DNA of 64,000 bases from positions 4,368,501 to 4,432,500 of the forward strand of contig NC_089442.1 of the NCBI RefSeq assembly GCF_026210795.1, in the 5' to 3' direction. Positions 47,147-58,383 of this stretch are shown piece after piece. The notes beneath the pieces were generated by a model. That model was not told where the DNA came from and did no database searches. It saw only the letters and a list, made by a program, of their open reading frames with translations. The translations under genes and the position numbers were made by a program. The stretch comes from Rhizophagus irregularis. Its lineage: Eukaryota; Glomeromycota; Glomeromycetes; Glomerales; Glomeraceae. How positions within the stretch are numbered: position 1 is the stretch's first letter; every line of letters starts with the position of its first letter.

Positions 47147-47489
47147 ATATTTAAAAAAAAGGTATTTAAATAAGTAAAAAGAACAAAAATATATAAAGTT
47201 TTTATAATATATAACTTAAGAAAATTTATGTTAATATAAATACAAAAAATTACTATTTATTAATAATTATAAGAAAAATGATATGACTGCTGATTGATAT
47301 CATACAAACTTAATTTTTACAATATATAAAGTATAATATCAGATCTTTATAATACATTAATTTTAATGTAATTTAATAAAGCAGATCATTTTAATTACAT
47401 GATTTTTGTTAAAATACTGGTATGTTTATTTTGGTACTTTTATTTAATATAATAAATTTATTAAAAAAAATTAAAAAAACTAAATTAAT

Positions 47490-48800
47490 ACTAATAAAAA
47501 ATTTATCAAAATACTCTTCACCATTGAGTAATCTCCCTTTGCTTTAATAACGTTCTTAATTCTTTCTGATATTGTTTTTATTAGTTTAGTACATGTTTCT
47601 AATATAGTCTTATTTCATATTTTTGAAACATATTTTCAAAGCATATCTTTACCTCTAATTTTGATGTCTAATGATCTAATATGATGGTCTATATTATTTC
47701 ATAAATGCTTAATAGGATTTAAATCCAGTGACTAATAAGGTGGCCAAGATAAAACTTCTATATAATTATTTTTAAACCATTGTTTAGTTAGTATAGCTAA
47801 GGTTGCTGGAGAAATTAGGAGGTTTTGGCAGGTTGGCGAAATGCCAAAATGGTGAACCTTTGCCAAAACTATATAAAAGTCTTATTAAAAAGTTGGCGAA
47901 ATACTGGAGAAATACAAACCCTGATGAAACTTATTATAAATGCCAAAACTGCCAAAACCTTGCTGAAACTATAATAAAACTATAGTAAAATTTTGGTGAA
48001 ACTAATCATAGAATTTTGGAGAGGTTTAGGCAGGCAACCTTAAATATAGCGGTATACTTGAAATCATTATTTTGTATAAAGATAATGTTTTTAGCATCTA
48101 ATTCATAATAATCCAAAGTCTCTATAAAATCCTTATCTAAAATTTTTTGATAAAATTTAGCATCAAGTCTTTCATTAATTTTACAAAGATAATCAATACT
48201 AAGAGACGTAAAACATTATCAAATAAAAACTGACCTACCACTAAACTTAATAGTTAGTTTAACATGAGTATTTTGAAGTGGCTCTCCTGGTTTTTTCCAG
48301 CAATACTGTCATCCATCTAAACCAAATATTTGAAATTTAAACTCATCTAACCATACTACCTTGTTCCAGTCACTTATTGTCCAATCCTTATACCTTTTTG
48401 CAAATTTCAAATGCTTTTCACAGTGTTTTTTAGATAGAAGTAGTTTCTTTCACTTTACTTACGTTACTAAACTATTTCTTTGTAAAACTTTATATACAGT
48501 ATTGCTGCTAATCTCAATATTGTCATTAGTTTTCAATGATTTTTGAAGTTAAACTGCATTTGAACATTCTTTTGTTATTAGATGTCTTATAACATTACGT
48601 TTATTCTGCTCATTTAACTTATATGAATGACTTGAACCTGATTTGTTTTTCACATTATCTTTATACTTTTTTTTAAGTTTTAAAATCATTGTATGACTTT
48701 TACAACTAACTTTTTGTGCAATTTCTCTTGTAAAAAAACCACTTTCAAGTAAAATAATTGCTTGCACTTTCTGCTTATTAGTTAACTGAACCCTAATAAT
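47490..48800 (-). pseudogene. Tc1/mariner transposase, decayed and split by a MITE
   Basis: The minus strand from about 48795 reads QLTNKQKVQAIILLESGFFT and REIAQKVSCKSHTM (helix-turn-helix), then SNTVYKVLQRN, VVWLDEFKFQIFGLDG (first catalytic Asp, near 48330), WKKPGEP, IFIQNNDFKYTA (second Asp, near 48060). After the insertion it reads WPPY-SLDLNPIKHLW (third acidic position, near 47720) and CTKLIKTISERIKNVI. Order and motifs are those of Tc1-like transposases. Many stops are present. The 47798-48042 MITE lies between the second and third catalytic motifs. Terminal repeats of the element were not identified. Confidence 0.85.
47798..48042 (-). mobile_element. TAAGGTTGC-family hAT-like MITE, copy 2 (inside transposase relic)
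   Basis: 245 bases, reversed relative to copy 1. Flanks AGTATAGC and AATATAGC (7 of 8). It carries the family interior (CCAAAAC, CTATAATAAAACTATAGTAAAATTTTGG). The 60-codon frame here is not a gene. Confidence 0.85.
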
Positions 48801-49448
48801 ATTAATATAAAAAATGCATTTTTTTTAATTAATAAAAGTGATATTAAAAGTTATTTTTTGCAAAATTTATTAAACAATTTTAATAAAATTTTCTTTATTA
48901 TTTAATTTTTTCTTTTTTTACATAACTTGATTTTTTTGTGTAATAATAGGGGGTAAAAATTATATTTTGAAGATCAATATCTATATTACTTAATTTGAAA
49001 ATTTTAGATTAAATAGATTTAATTTGATCGATAAATACATGATTTAAGAAATAAAAAACTTTGGTGCATTTTTTTTGTGAATAAAATTAAGTAAAAGCAA
49101 TTTATTAAGCAGAAAAATAAATAAGGTCATTGGCAGAAAAAGTATGAAAGAAAAAGTTTTTAAAATATGAGGAAAGAAAAGATGTAGAAAGATAATAATA
49201 AAAATTATTGAAGAGAATTGTCAAAATTTAATAGAACTGAAGTAAGTATTATATTATTCAGAAAATTTAGTATTTTTATAAAATAAAACTTATTCCTGAT
49301 TTAGTTTGTTGTGTTTACTTCAGTTTCTAATTTTGTATTTGTAGCAATTTTGTTTTTAGTAGTACAATCTCATTTTTTATAAACCTTCATGCAATTTCTT
49401 CTTTCAACTTTTTTCTCTTCATGTTGAGATCCTCCTATTCCCTCTGTC
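48801..49448. other. AT-rich spacer
   Basis: Flanking part of the Tc1-like element and unassigned AT-rich sequence. No gene seen. Confidence 0.4.
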
Positions 49449-49692
49449 TAAGGTTGCTTGTCTAAACCTCTTCAAAATCCTACGATTAGTTTCGTCAAAA
49501 TTTTACTATAGATTTATTATAGTTTCGGCAGAGTTTCGGCAGTTTTGGCATTTATAATAAGTTTCGGCAGTTTCGCCTTTCTCCAAAGTTTTGCCAGTTT
49601 TTTAATATAACTTTAATATAGTTTCGGCAGAATTTCACTTTTCGGCGAAACGCCATCTTGCCTAAACCCCTAGGTTTCGGCAAGCAACCTTA
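49449..49692 (+). mobile_element. TAAGGTTGC-family hAT-like MITE, copy 3, exact TSD CCTCTGTC
   Basis: 244 bases from TAAGGTTGCTTGTC to GGCAAGCAACCTTA with an exact 8-base duplication CCTCTGTC on both sides (49441-49448, 49693-49700). It is the best preserved ends-plus-TSD of the family and sets the element limits for the others. Confidence 0.92.
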
Positions 49693-49700
49693 CCTCTGTC

Positions 49701-50345
49701 ATCAATTTACAGAGTTGCCACATCAAATAGGCATTCTCATGATTGAACGAACAAATAAACAAATGAACGAACAATTAAACAAATAAACAAGCAAATAATC
49801 AACAATATAATTGACAAACAACATAATCAACAAACAACATATAACAACATATAACAATAATATACAACAACAACATTCTTGGTTCACGACATAAATAACG
49901 TTAGTAATACAAAACATCAAGCGATATAAAATAAATAAGCTTCTCTAAATTTTCCTCAATTTTTATTCATTTTACCTTTAATTTTAAACTTCGATGGCTC
50001 TCGCTACAAAATATTCTATTTATTTCAACTTCTAAAATTTTGAAAATTCTCTTTACAAAAGTATATATTTAATTCATCTCATAATTATCATTTTATTCAA
50101 TTAAAATTAATTAAGCGAACATTAATTAAAGTTTAGGGCGAACCTATTACCTTTAATTAATATTATACTTTATTAATAAATAATTAAATTTAACTATTCT
50201 AAATTATAATGTGGATGATCCTGGAATTGCTTTGAATTCCGCTCTCTATTTATACAAACTTTCTTATATTTTCTATTCTAATATATACTATCTTTTATGT
50301 TCTTTTTATATGTTATCTTTCTAATATGCTATACTATCTTTTAAT
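49701..50345. other. intergenic with simple repeats
   Basis: 49741-49880 is made of AACAAATA / AACAACAT simple repeats. The rest is AT-rich with no gene. Confidence 0.5.
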
Positions 50346-50399
50346 ATGCTATCTTTTAATATGTTTCTATTTTTAATATATTATATTCCATCTTTTGTG

Positions 50400-50620
50400 G
50401 CTTATATCTTTTCGTATTATATTATTTTTTCATATTATCTTTTATATTATATTATCTTTTATATTATCTTTTATATTATCTTTTATATTATCTTTTCATA
50501 TTATCTTTTATATTATCTTTTTATATTATATTATCTTTTATATTATCTTTTATATTATCTTTTATATTATCTTTTCATATTATCTTTTATATTATCTTTT
50601 CATATTATTGTTTTTATGTA
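50400..50620. repeat. tandem repeat, 12-base unit ATCTTTTATATT
   Basis: Near-perfect tandem array of ATCTTTTATATT with interspersed ATCTTTTCATATT and ATCTTTTTATATT variants. The two Tyr/Ile/Leu-rich open frames across it are translations of the repeat, not genes. Confidence 0.9.
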
Positions 50621-50890
50621 TTTTTATCATGCGTGTTCCTTTAATCCGCTATCCCTTCATTTTATATGTTTTCCTTATGATTTATCTTTTGTGGCTTATA
50701 ATTACTCCTCTTAATTGCTTCTATTGTTGAATTCAATAAACTGGTTGCTAAGCCACAATCGATCGACTCCCTACTTAATCTATTGGTTCCTTGTTAATCA
50801 TTCAATAAATATTACATCATGTAGATCATTCCTTTTCCTAAATATTTATCCTTTTCGGCTAATCATTTATCCATTCACGCTGATTCAAGA

Positions 50891-51179
50891 TAGTGTTTGG
50901 AATCGAATATATTCGAATATACTCGAGTATTCATTTAAATTTATAAAGTGTATTCGAATAATATTCGAATAAGTTAAATTTCCTTTTATAGTAATGATTT
51001 ACATAATTTTTAGCCTGAATTATGATTTTAACTCAGTTAAATTTAAGGATTTAATGCCCAATTAGAATTTTAACTATACTATATCTGGCTAAATGAATAC
51101 TCGAATAACCACTATGCTTATTCGAATACTCGAATATATTCGAGTTATTCGAATAACTGTTACATGATTCCAAACACTA
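50891..51179. mobile_element. hAT-like MITE, 289 bases, exact TSD ATTCAAGA
   Basis: Inverted ends TAGTGTTTGGAATC and GATTCCAAACACTA with an exact 8-base duplication ATTCAAGA outside (50883-50890, 51180-51187). Both arms carry repeated TCGAATA/TATTCGA motifs. Confidence 0.9.
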
Positions 51180-51187
51180 ATTCAAGA

Positions 51188-53719
51188 TTAGTTTGTTCGT
51201 ACTTAGTACTTGACATTCACATTTGTCCATTTGGTATATTATTTGTTCACGCTTAATATTCGACTGTTTACAATATATACATCTTCATAATTACAGAATC
51301 CCAAACATTACTAAAAAAAACTTAGATCTGAATTTATATAAACCTTATAATTAATTTCTGTTCCAAATGTATAAAATTATATATAGATTTTAGCTTCAAA
51401 TTTTGCTATTTCAGAATTCAGTAATTGAATTTTAATAATCTTTAACTTATTAGATTCATCTCAACAAGATGATCATTTTGATATATAATTTATCTTTTTA
51501 GGTATAATATTGAATGCTAATTTGAATTATATATAAAAAACTACAACAAGTCATATGACTTTGATATCTCACTCATCTCCAATGGAAAAATCAGAAAAAA
51601 AATGATGACTGAGATATTGCATTTTAAATTTTAATTACGCAGGATCTGAGTTGTTTTAATAATATTCAGAATCCTGCAATTATCCCTGATATTAAAATAA
51701 AAAAAAAAATAATATATATTCACATTCCTATTTGTAGTAGATTATTTAACAAACTACTTACTAAGATATTAAATTACTTTGTATAACAGAAGAAATATAT
51801 TTAGAAGTTCTATATCATTCTATCGACCATTTTCTCCTGCAACTTTATGTGCTATCTTATTTCAAACACTTTTTTTATGTTCTTGAAAACTTTAAGGAGA
51901 TTTTTATTATAAACTACTAATTTATTTAAAAAAATTTTTATATTCTCAATGATAAAATTAATCATACAAAAGGTATCAGCATTTTTAAAGTCTATTTTAA
52001 CTTTAGGATATTGCTTTTTTGAAAAGATTTTCACAATTTTAGCAGGAATTATATCTGTATGTTGTAAAGAAACATATATAGTTTTACATTTTTACTTTTA
52101 TTAAAGTATAAAATGTCTTCACAATTACTTTTTATTTATTAACTAAAAAAGAAAATTCCTCTGCTGGCAAAGAATTTTTTCTATTTGCAATAAATATATT
52201 GCTTATGATATTTTTTTTATTAAACTTTGCTGTTTCAAGTAATGGATTTATCCAGCCATATACTTTGATATTTGCTGTAGTTTTTTCACAGAATAATTAG
52301 TCTCTATTTAATACATCATGAAGTGATTTACATATAGATTTTTTATTTACTTTTAGCAGACAAATACTATATAATACATTTAAAGTGAATTAAATGTATC
52401 TTTAATTTTTTTGTTGATGATACTACTTTTTATTTAAGTAGAAATTTTCATTATAAAAATTAGAAAAAAACTAAAGTTTCAATATTATTCAAATAATCAC
52501 TGTTATTAATTAAAATACTACAAAATTTATCATAGTCCCTATAAAAAAAAATTTCTTTAAAATGTACTTAAAATATACTTATATATTTTTAAAATATATC
52601 TAAAATATACTTAACATTTTAAAATATACTTAAAATATACTTAAAATTGCAATTTTAAGTATATTTAAAGTGTAAAATTTTGTACTTAAATTATACTTAA
52701 ATTATATTTAAATTGCAATTAAGTATATTTTAAATATAATTTAAGTATAAAATTTCATACTTTAAATATACTTAAAATTGCAATTTTAAGTATATTTTAA
52801 GTACATTTAAAAATTTTAAGTACATTTTAGATATATTTTAAAAATATATAAGTACATTTTAAGTATATTTTAAAGAATTTTTTTTTTCATAGGGAGTCAT
52901 GATATTTAAATTAGATCATTTATTTAAAGTTCATTGTATATAATCATAAGAACTATATTTACTGTTAAGGTATAAAAATGATATATATCCTCTTTTATAA
53001 GGTGGAAATATTGAAAAATCAGAAACTCTTGATGCATAATTCTATCTTTTATAGCTGTAAGATAAAATGAAACAAAATAATTGCAAAATAGAAATATGAA
53101 ATTCAATCTTATATTACATAGATCCAATTTTCAGTAAGAATTTTTCTGATTGTTATGCTATGCCATTTATATGTAGTACTGCATCCAGTTTATGATTGTA
53201 CTAAGATACCTTTTAATTAAATCATTTTTTTATGTAAAATAGCATAGTTCAGATAGTCTATAAATTCACTTTAGTCAAATTGTTCATCCTTTATCCTAAT
53301 ATCAATACTTGAAAATCTTCTTTCTTACTGTTTATTTATTCTATATATATTGTTCATAATTTTAGTATAAATTATATTATATATAAATTAAACTTTATAT
53401 AAATTACACTGGATGTAAATTAAACTAAATATAAGTTATAAAAAGTGTAAGTTACATCATTATACTGCTGATCACTGGATTCTTATGCCAATTTCTTGAA
53501 CTTTTGATATGGTACAAATCTGTATAATAGTACTGATGAAATTTTATTTAGCAATTTTAAATATAACTAAAAAAATTCTATATAAAATTAAACACAAACA
53601 TTGGGTAACAAAGCTTTAATACTTTATTATATATATTATAGAATAGATAGCGTATTTTTATCATTTTTTTGCATTAAAATTTAAATTCTGCAAGATTATT
53701 ATTTATATTTAATAATATC
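51188..53719. other. decayed coding sequence and AT-rich spacer
   Basis: Protein-like minus-strand pieces occur at 51852-52034 (KVKIDFKNADTFCMINFIIE), about 52160-52300 (NIKVYGWINPLLETAKFNKK) and 52924-53127 (AIKDRIMHQEFLIFQYFHLI), each ended by stops. They may belong to one lost gene interrupted by the element at 52537. No family recognised. Confidence 0.4.
52537..52894. mobile_element. MITE, CCCTATAAAA family, 358 bases, TSD AGT
   Basis: Begins CCCTATAAAAAAAAATTTC and ends GAATTTTTTTTTTCATAGGG, with AGT on both sides (52534-52536, 52895-52897). Nearly the whole element is built of AAAATATACTT and its inverse and can fold back on itself. Confidence 0.85.
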
Positions 53720-54580
53720 TAATCACCAATTTGATGAAGGTAAAAGCAAAGGTGGATCGTCATAGTCAGAATTATTGTAATTGTCATCATTAATATATAA
53801 GTGAATTAATAATACGTAAATTTTTATCTTTAGGTTTTTACAACAAATTTTTAACATCGCCCATATAGCTTTTTAATGAAATTTGAGAATGCAAAGCTGA
53901 ATTTTTGTGGTGAAACTTTTTGAGTTTCTTAAGTACTTTTATGCTATCATCTAAATCCATCTGTACAAAAAAAAAAATAATAATCAGTGATTATGACAAT
54001 ATGATCAAAATTATAAAATTTTACTTCATAAGACTTTTAAAGTATATATGAATTTATAATAGTTTTTTCAACTGACTGGAAGTTGAAAAGTTCCAATGAG
54101 AAATATTTGATAAATTTTTAAGACAAGTAAATTCATGCCCTAAATTTGTACTTCTAGTCCTATTTGCAAATAGAAATAATTTAAGTGTAAAACTTAAAAA
54201 TTCAAAACTTAACAACTAACTTACCATGTTGTATAAAAAAAATAAGTTTGTAAATATCTTATAATTTTAAAATCACCATAATTTAATATTGTAACTATAT
54301 TATTAAATAGGTCATGACTACCCAATATCCTTTTACATAATCTTTCAGATAGCAAGACAAATCAAAAGTTAAATAGCCTCCAGATAACTCTATCATGTAT
54401 AATTCAAGACCCTTTTCACTAGAGGATTGAAAAAAACCATTGACCTTTATATCTAAAAATCTATCATCAACAGGTTTAAAGTCACATCATAATAGTTGCT
54501 GATTTGCACTTACTTTTAGATAAATTTCTTCTTTATTTGTAGAATTTTAATATCATGAAAAGATGAAATGAAAATCAAAT
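53720..54580 (-). pseudogene. exon-like remnants of unknown gene(s)
   Basis: About 53839-53961: an acceptor (TTTGTACAG) followed by MDLDDSIKVLKKLKKFHHKN and LHSQISLKSYMGDVKNLL. About 53728-53790: DDNYNNSDYDDPPLLLPSSN and a stop. About 54330-54545: KEEIYLKVSANQQLL, stop, CDFKPVDDRFLDIKVNGFFQ and IELSGGYLTFDLSCYLKDYV. Good protein texture, but stops and no consistent joins. Confidence 0.45.
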
Positions 54581-54781
54581 ATATATTTGATATTAAATTG
54601 AGAAATATATCATATATGGCATATATATAGCATGACCAGTTACTGCATTTGCAAGATATTGTAAAATTGGATGAACCATAAGCAAGCCTAATATTACTTC
54701 ATTTTTATTGTACTATAAAATGTCAACTTCATATTGAACAAGTTTTTTGCATTTTCAAAATTAAGGTAAGTTAAACAAATA

Positions 54782-55309
54782 ACACAGGTCAAAAAGTGAA
54801 AAATCAGGCATCAATCAGTCACCAATCGGTCACTAATCAGGTACCTGATTGGTGACCGATTGGTGACTGATTGGCATTTTCGCCAAATACCGTCACCAAT
54901 CAGGCAGTTTGCTAACTTTTGATCCAGTAATCAGAAAAGAATGAAATATAGCTCATTGGAATCATCTTAGCAAGACGAATCTAATGGTAGTAAAATCTCA
55001 TTTCTAGGATTAATAGTTAATAAAAAATTAAATAAAATATAAATGATACATTTTTATTTTTATATTTTACTTAATTTCTCATCAAGTATTAATCCTAGAA
55101 ATGAGATTTTACTACCATTAGATTCGTCATGTTGAGACGATTCCAATGAGCTATATTTCATTCGTTTCTGATCACTGGATCAAAAGTTAGCAAACTGCCT
55201 GATTGGTGACAGTATTTGGCGAAAATGCCAATCAGGCACCAATCGGTCATTAATCAGCTACCTGATTGGTGACCGATTGGTGACTGATTTTTCACTTTTC
55301 GACCTGTGT
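54782..55309. mobile_element. palindromic (fold-back) element, 528 bases, TSD candidate AAATA
   Basis: About 230-base arms are near-perfect inverses: ACACAGGTCAAAAAGTGAAA at the left and its inverse TTTCACTTTTCGACCTGTGT at the right, through ACCAATCGGTCAC and ATCCTAGAAATGAGATTTTA. The loop is only about 60 bases. AAATA lies on both sides (54777-54781, 55310-55314). Arms repeat CACCAATC/GATTGGTG. No coding. Confidence 0.85.
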
Positions 55310-55735
55310 AAATAAGTAATATTTTTATAAAATCAAATATACTAAAAATTACAAAAGAACATCCACTATAAATATCATTTCATTATTTAATTCATTATCA
55401 AATTTGACGTTATGAAGAATGTAAATAGTATTTTTATTAAAAATAAAATAATAATTTATCCTTACAGTCTCTAATAATGCATGAATAAATTTTTTATATT
55501 GCATGAAAATTCACAATTAGAATAATCTATGATGTCTTATAAATAATCCCAATTTTTAGATTTGATCCATTCGGGTCTGCAAACTTTTGTACTAATATGT
55601 ATAATTCCTAAACATGACAGGCTAAATACATAATAAAAAAAAGGTTGAAAAATATGAAATAGGATGTTACTGAGATTTATGTAGGTCATCCAGACTGCGA
55701 ATTACTTTTTTAACTAATTTTCCAGAGGGCAATAA

Positions 55736-56703
55736 CTAAACATTACTTTGACTATCTTTATTCAGATATTTTTTATACTTTTTTAAATATTTTTGCACAG
55801 GATTCAACAACTCAGTTTCACCAGTCTCAGTAGAAAAGATGTTTAGGTCTATATCGGATATCTTAAAGTTTTCATTCTGTTTATGATTAGTCTTTGGCTC
55901 ATCATTCTGCATATTCTGTGCATATAAGGAATGTTACTTAATGAACTAGATGTAAAACAAAATTAAATTAAATTATTAATATCGCTCATTTTTTTGAACG
56001 ATTCTCTTTGTGGTTATTACTAAAATCTGCTAAACGCTTGGTAAGTGTAGTTGTTAAGATTTGATCTTGTACTAATGCACTTTTTAAAATTTCATTATAA
56101 TGTTCTTTCTGTAAAAGGAGCCAAAAAAATAAATTTAATTTCATGATTCTGTATATCTTCATCTTGTGAACAGAGTTAAAAAGAACATACTATAATGATT
56201 TCACGTTTATTAATATTTTTTTGAATCAACTCATTTTCTGAGCTGTTTGTTTCACATTTTTGGTCCAATTCTTAAAAAAAAAGAAGGAAGAAAATTAAAA
56301 TTTGTATGGCTCTTAAAGACTAATGAGTTGAGGGAAAAAAGAATAATGGAGTTGAGAGAAGTGTTAAACTTTGCGTTCATGACCGGTTGACTTTGTGTGT
56401 CCCAGGCTTCCAGTTTGGCCAAATCTCAACTGCCCCTTTAATCTCACAAAATGAGACTTTATCCCCTCAATCTCACTCAGATCATAACATAACAATACAT
56501 ACCTTCCAATTATCAATAATGTACTGTGACGTCTCTCCATGCATTGAATTAGAGTCAGAGTCAGCTACAATCTGTTTGAGCTTTATGTTTATATCATAAA
56601 GAATCTTTTTGAGAGATCCATATTGTGAAATATGCTTCTTATAGTACTCGACAAGTCCACTCGGAAACATCTGTCTCATCAAAGAAATCCATTTTTATGT
56701 TCG
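55736..56703 (-). pseudogene. coiled-coil gene with discordant exons
   Basis: Exon-like blocks on the minus strand: a, about 56703-56503 (MRQMFPSGLVEYYKKHISQY, KKILYDINIKLKQIVADSDS, donor GTATGT); b, 56270-56191 (ELDQKCETNSSENELIQKNI, donor GTATGT); c, 56108-55986 (KEHYNEILKSALVQDQILTT, ends NRSKK and TGA); d, 55915-55736 (NMQNDEPKTNHKQNENFKIS, ends DSQSNV and TAG). b joins c or d in phase, so c and d could be alternative last exons. a ends in phase 0 but b needs one base, so a-b is broken, or an exon or start is missing. Related to the EYYKK-containing remnant at 58.6 kb. Confidence 0.5.
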
Positions 56704-57384
56704 TCTTAAATGAGAAATCTAGATAGGTGCCCGCTTCTAAAAATAGATTTCATTGATTAAACATGTCCTGACGCGTCCCAACACTGGAAAGTGGAGACAA
56801 ATTTTTTTCAGTTCACATTTACATAATAAGTCACATGCAAAGAATTTTATTGGCCAACATCAAAGAGAAATCATACGAACTATCGTTGTATATTATAATT
56901 GTCCGGTGGATGATATATATTATATTTAGAATTTCTAGCATGTTCTAGAGTAGTGCGGATCTCATAACAGTCACTGGCGCAGCGCCAATCAAATTTTGTA
57001 CTACATAAATTAGCCTATCTCATTTGGTTCGAATCGAACAGGACAACGACTTTAACTTTTTTTGAAATACATTAAAAGTAATACGTATGAACTTTCAAAT
57101 GGCACTAATTTCATTGAAATACCTCACTCCCTTAAATATTTCAATATATAAGGCTTTTCTATGACTTTTTGACCTTTAAACTGAGAGCCTTTTGCCAATA
57201 TAAGTTCTTTCGCACGAAATGTCAACCATTAATATAGGTGTATTATTGTAAAATTTGGTCAGAAGTTTATATGTACATTGTTGAAAGATGGATGATAATA
57301 TAAAAATTCTTTATTAATAACGGTAAATATTACAATGTTTCTATATTAATACAATATATTGATACTAATAATTTATTTTTAGAC
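56704..57384. other. intergenic
   Basis: Spacer between two minus-strand genes. No gene or element ends seen. Confidence 0.45.
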
Positions 57385-58316
57385 TTAATTATTTCGTTCT
57401 CGTTTCTCTCTTGTCAACCTATTATCACGGGTTCGTGTTTGTACCCATTTTATTACGCGTTGTCTATCCCACATATTTTCAGTTTGATTATTTGCTATAT
57501 TCCAATTATTCAATTGTTGAATAGCATTATTAATATTTTCTTCGCTTGTATCATTCACTAATGGTTCTAAAAATGATAATTCTTGTGTACAGGTTGTTCT
57601 TTTGGTACGTTTGGTTGTTTGGGGATTTTGAATTGGGTCTGGAAGAGAATGAATAGCTTGTATATTAGGAAGATTCTGAATTTCTGCATTAGGGTTAGAT
57701 TGCGAGAGAACACTAGAATTTAGATGTATATTTTGTAAATTGATGTTACAAGTAATTAATATTTTGTTCAAAAGAATAATGGGATTAGAAGGCATACTAA
57801 AAGAATGCTGTGATTCATTAAAAACAGAAGTATTTGAATTTGAAGATTGAGTTGTAAATATATTAGACGGCAATACATGCTGAACTCCACCTCTACCACG
57901 ACCCCTAGTATTATTATTAGATTTTTTCATATTTGCTATTTTATGATGTCCAATATTTTTTGCTCTTCTGCCCTTTGCAACTCGTTTTTCGCGTTTTAAA
58001 ATCTCTTGTTGTAATATAACATTGAAACGCTCTTCTCCTATTGAATAACAATTAAATAATCTGGTCCATCCTTCAGATGTATATTTTGCGGTCATATTAG
58101 ATAATTCCGAAATATCTTTAAAAAGAGAATTATCCATTGGATTATCAAATGCTATAACAAGTTGATTTATTACATCCCAAGTAATTTCTTTACGAGATTT
58201 TACTGCCCGATCACCTCGATGTGCAACATTATCATCTAAAAATTCAAATAAAAACAGATTAATTTTTTGATCATTGATTTCATTGGAATACGTACAATTA
58301 TCAAAGAAATAAATCG
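57385..58316 (-). CDS. RGG-box, Asn/Gln-rich hypothetical protein (main exon)
   Basis: One long exon from the acceptor at about 58317 (ATTAG) to the stop at 57385, about 310 codons. It opens IYFFDNCTYSNEINDQKINL and EFLDDNVAHRGDRAVKSRKE, passes ITWDVINQLVIAFDNP and a basic stretch (EILKREKRVAKGRRAKNIGH), then an RGRGRGG box typical of RNA-binding proteins. Next come a Ser/Asn-rich low-complexity region (about 155-260) and a charged tail (VIKWVQTRTRDNRLTREKRE). An internal Met at 58137 could start a 250-residue form. The 5' exon is probably 58384-58678, but no in-phase GT donor joins them. Function unknown; RNA or nucleic-acid binding is inference. Confidence 0.5.
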
Positions 58317-58383
58317 CTAATCTAATTCTTTATTTCACGTTTACATAATTATTAATACAGTGAATAGAGTGTTTATTGCCTGT

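Larger units (their letters stand above)
45232..47294. mobile_element. long inverted-repeat (fold-back) element, TSD candidate TGATATCA
   Basis: 45232-45800 and 46545-47294 are inverted copies of each other, with one insert in the right arm. For example, TCCAGATGCAACTTATTGGTAAAAGG at about 45456 is mirrored at about 46882-46908. The ends read GACAGCGGTCATGTC and (RC) ATCAGCAGTCATATC. TGATATCA lies outside both (45224-45231, 47295-47302), but it is palindromic, so the TSD is only probable. No coding remains. Two smaller elements are nested in it. Confidence 0.75.

Noticed and set aside
49741-49920. Minus-strand 65-codon Cys/Leu/Val-rich frame
   Set aside because: Derived from AACAAATA/AACAACAT simple repeats.
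50400-50620. Regular repeats considered as a CRISPR array
   Set aside because: Direct tandem repeat with no spacers; the genome is eukaryotic.
50346-50972. 122-, 111- and 85-codon hydrophobic frames that look like membrane proteins
   Set aside because: The first two are translations of the 12-base ATCTTTTATATT repeat; the last has no support.
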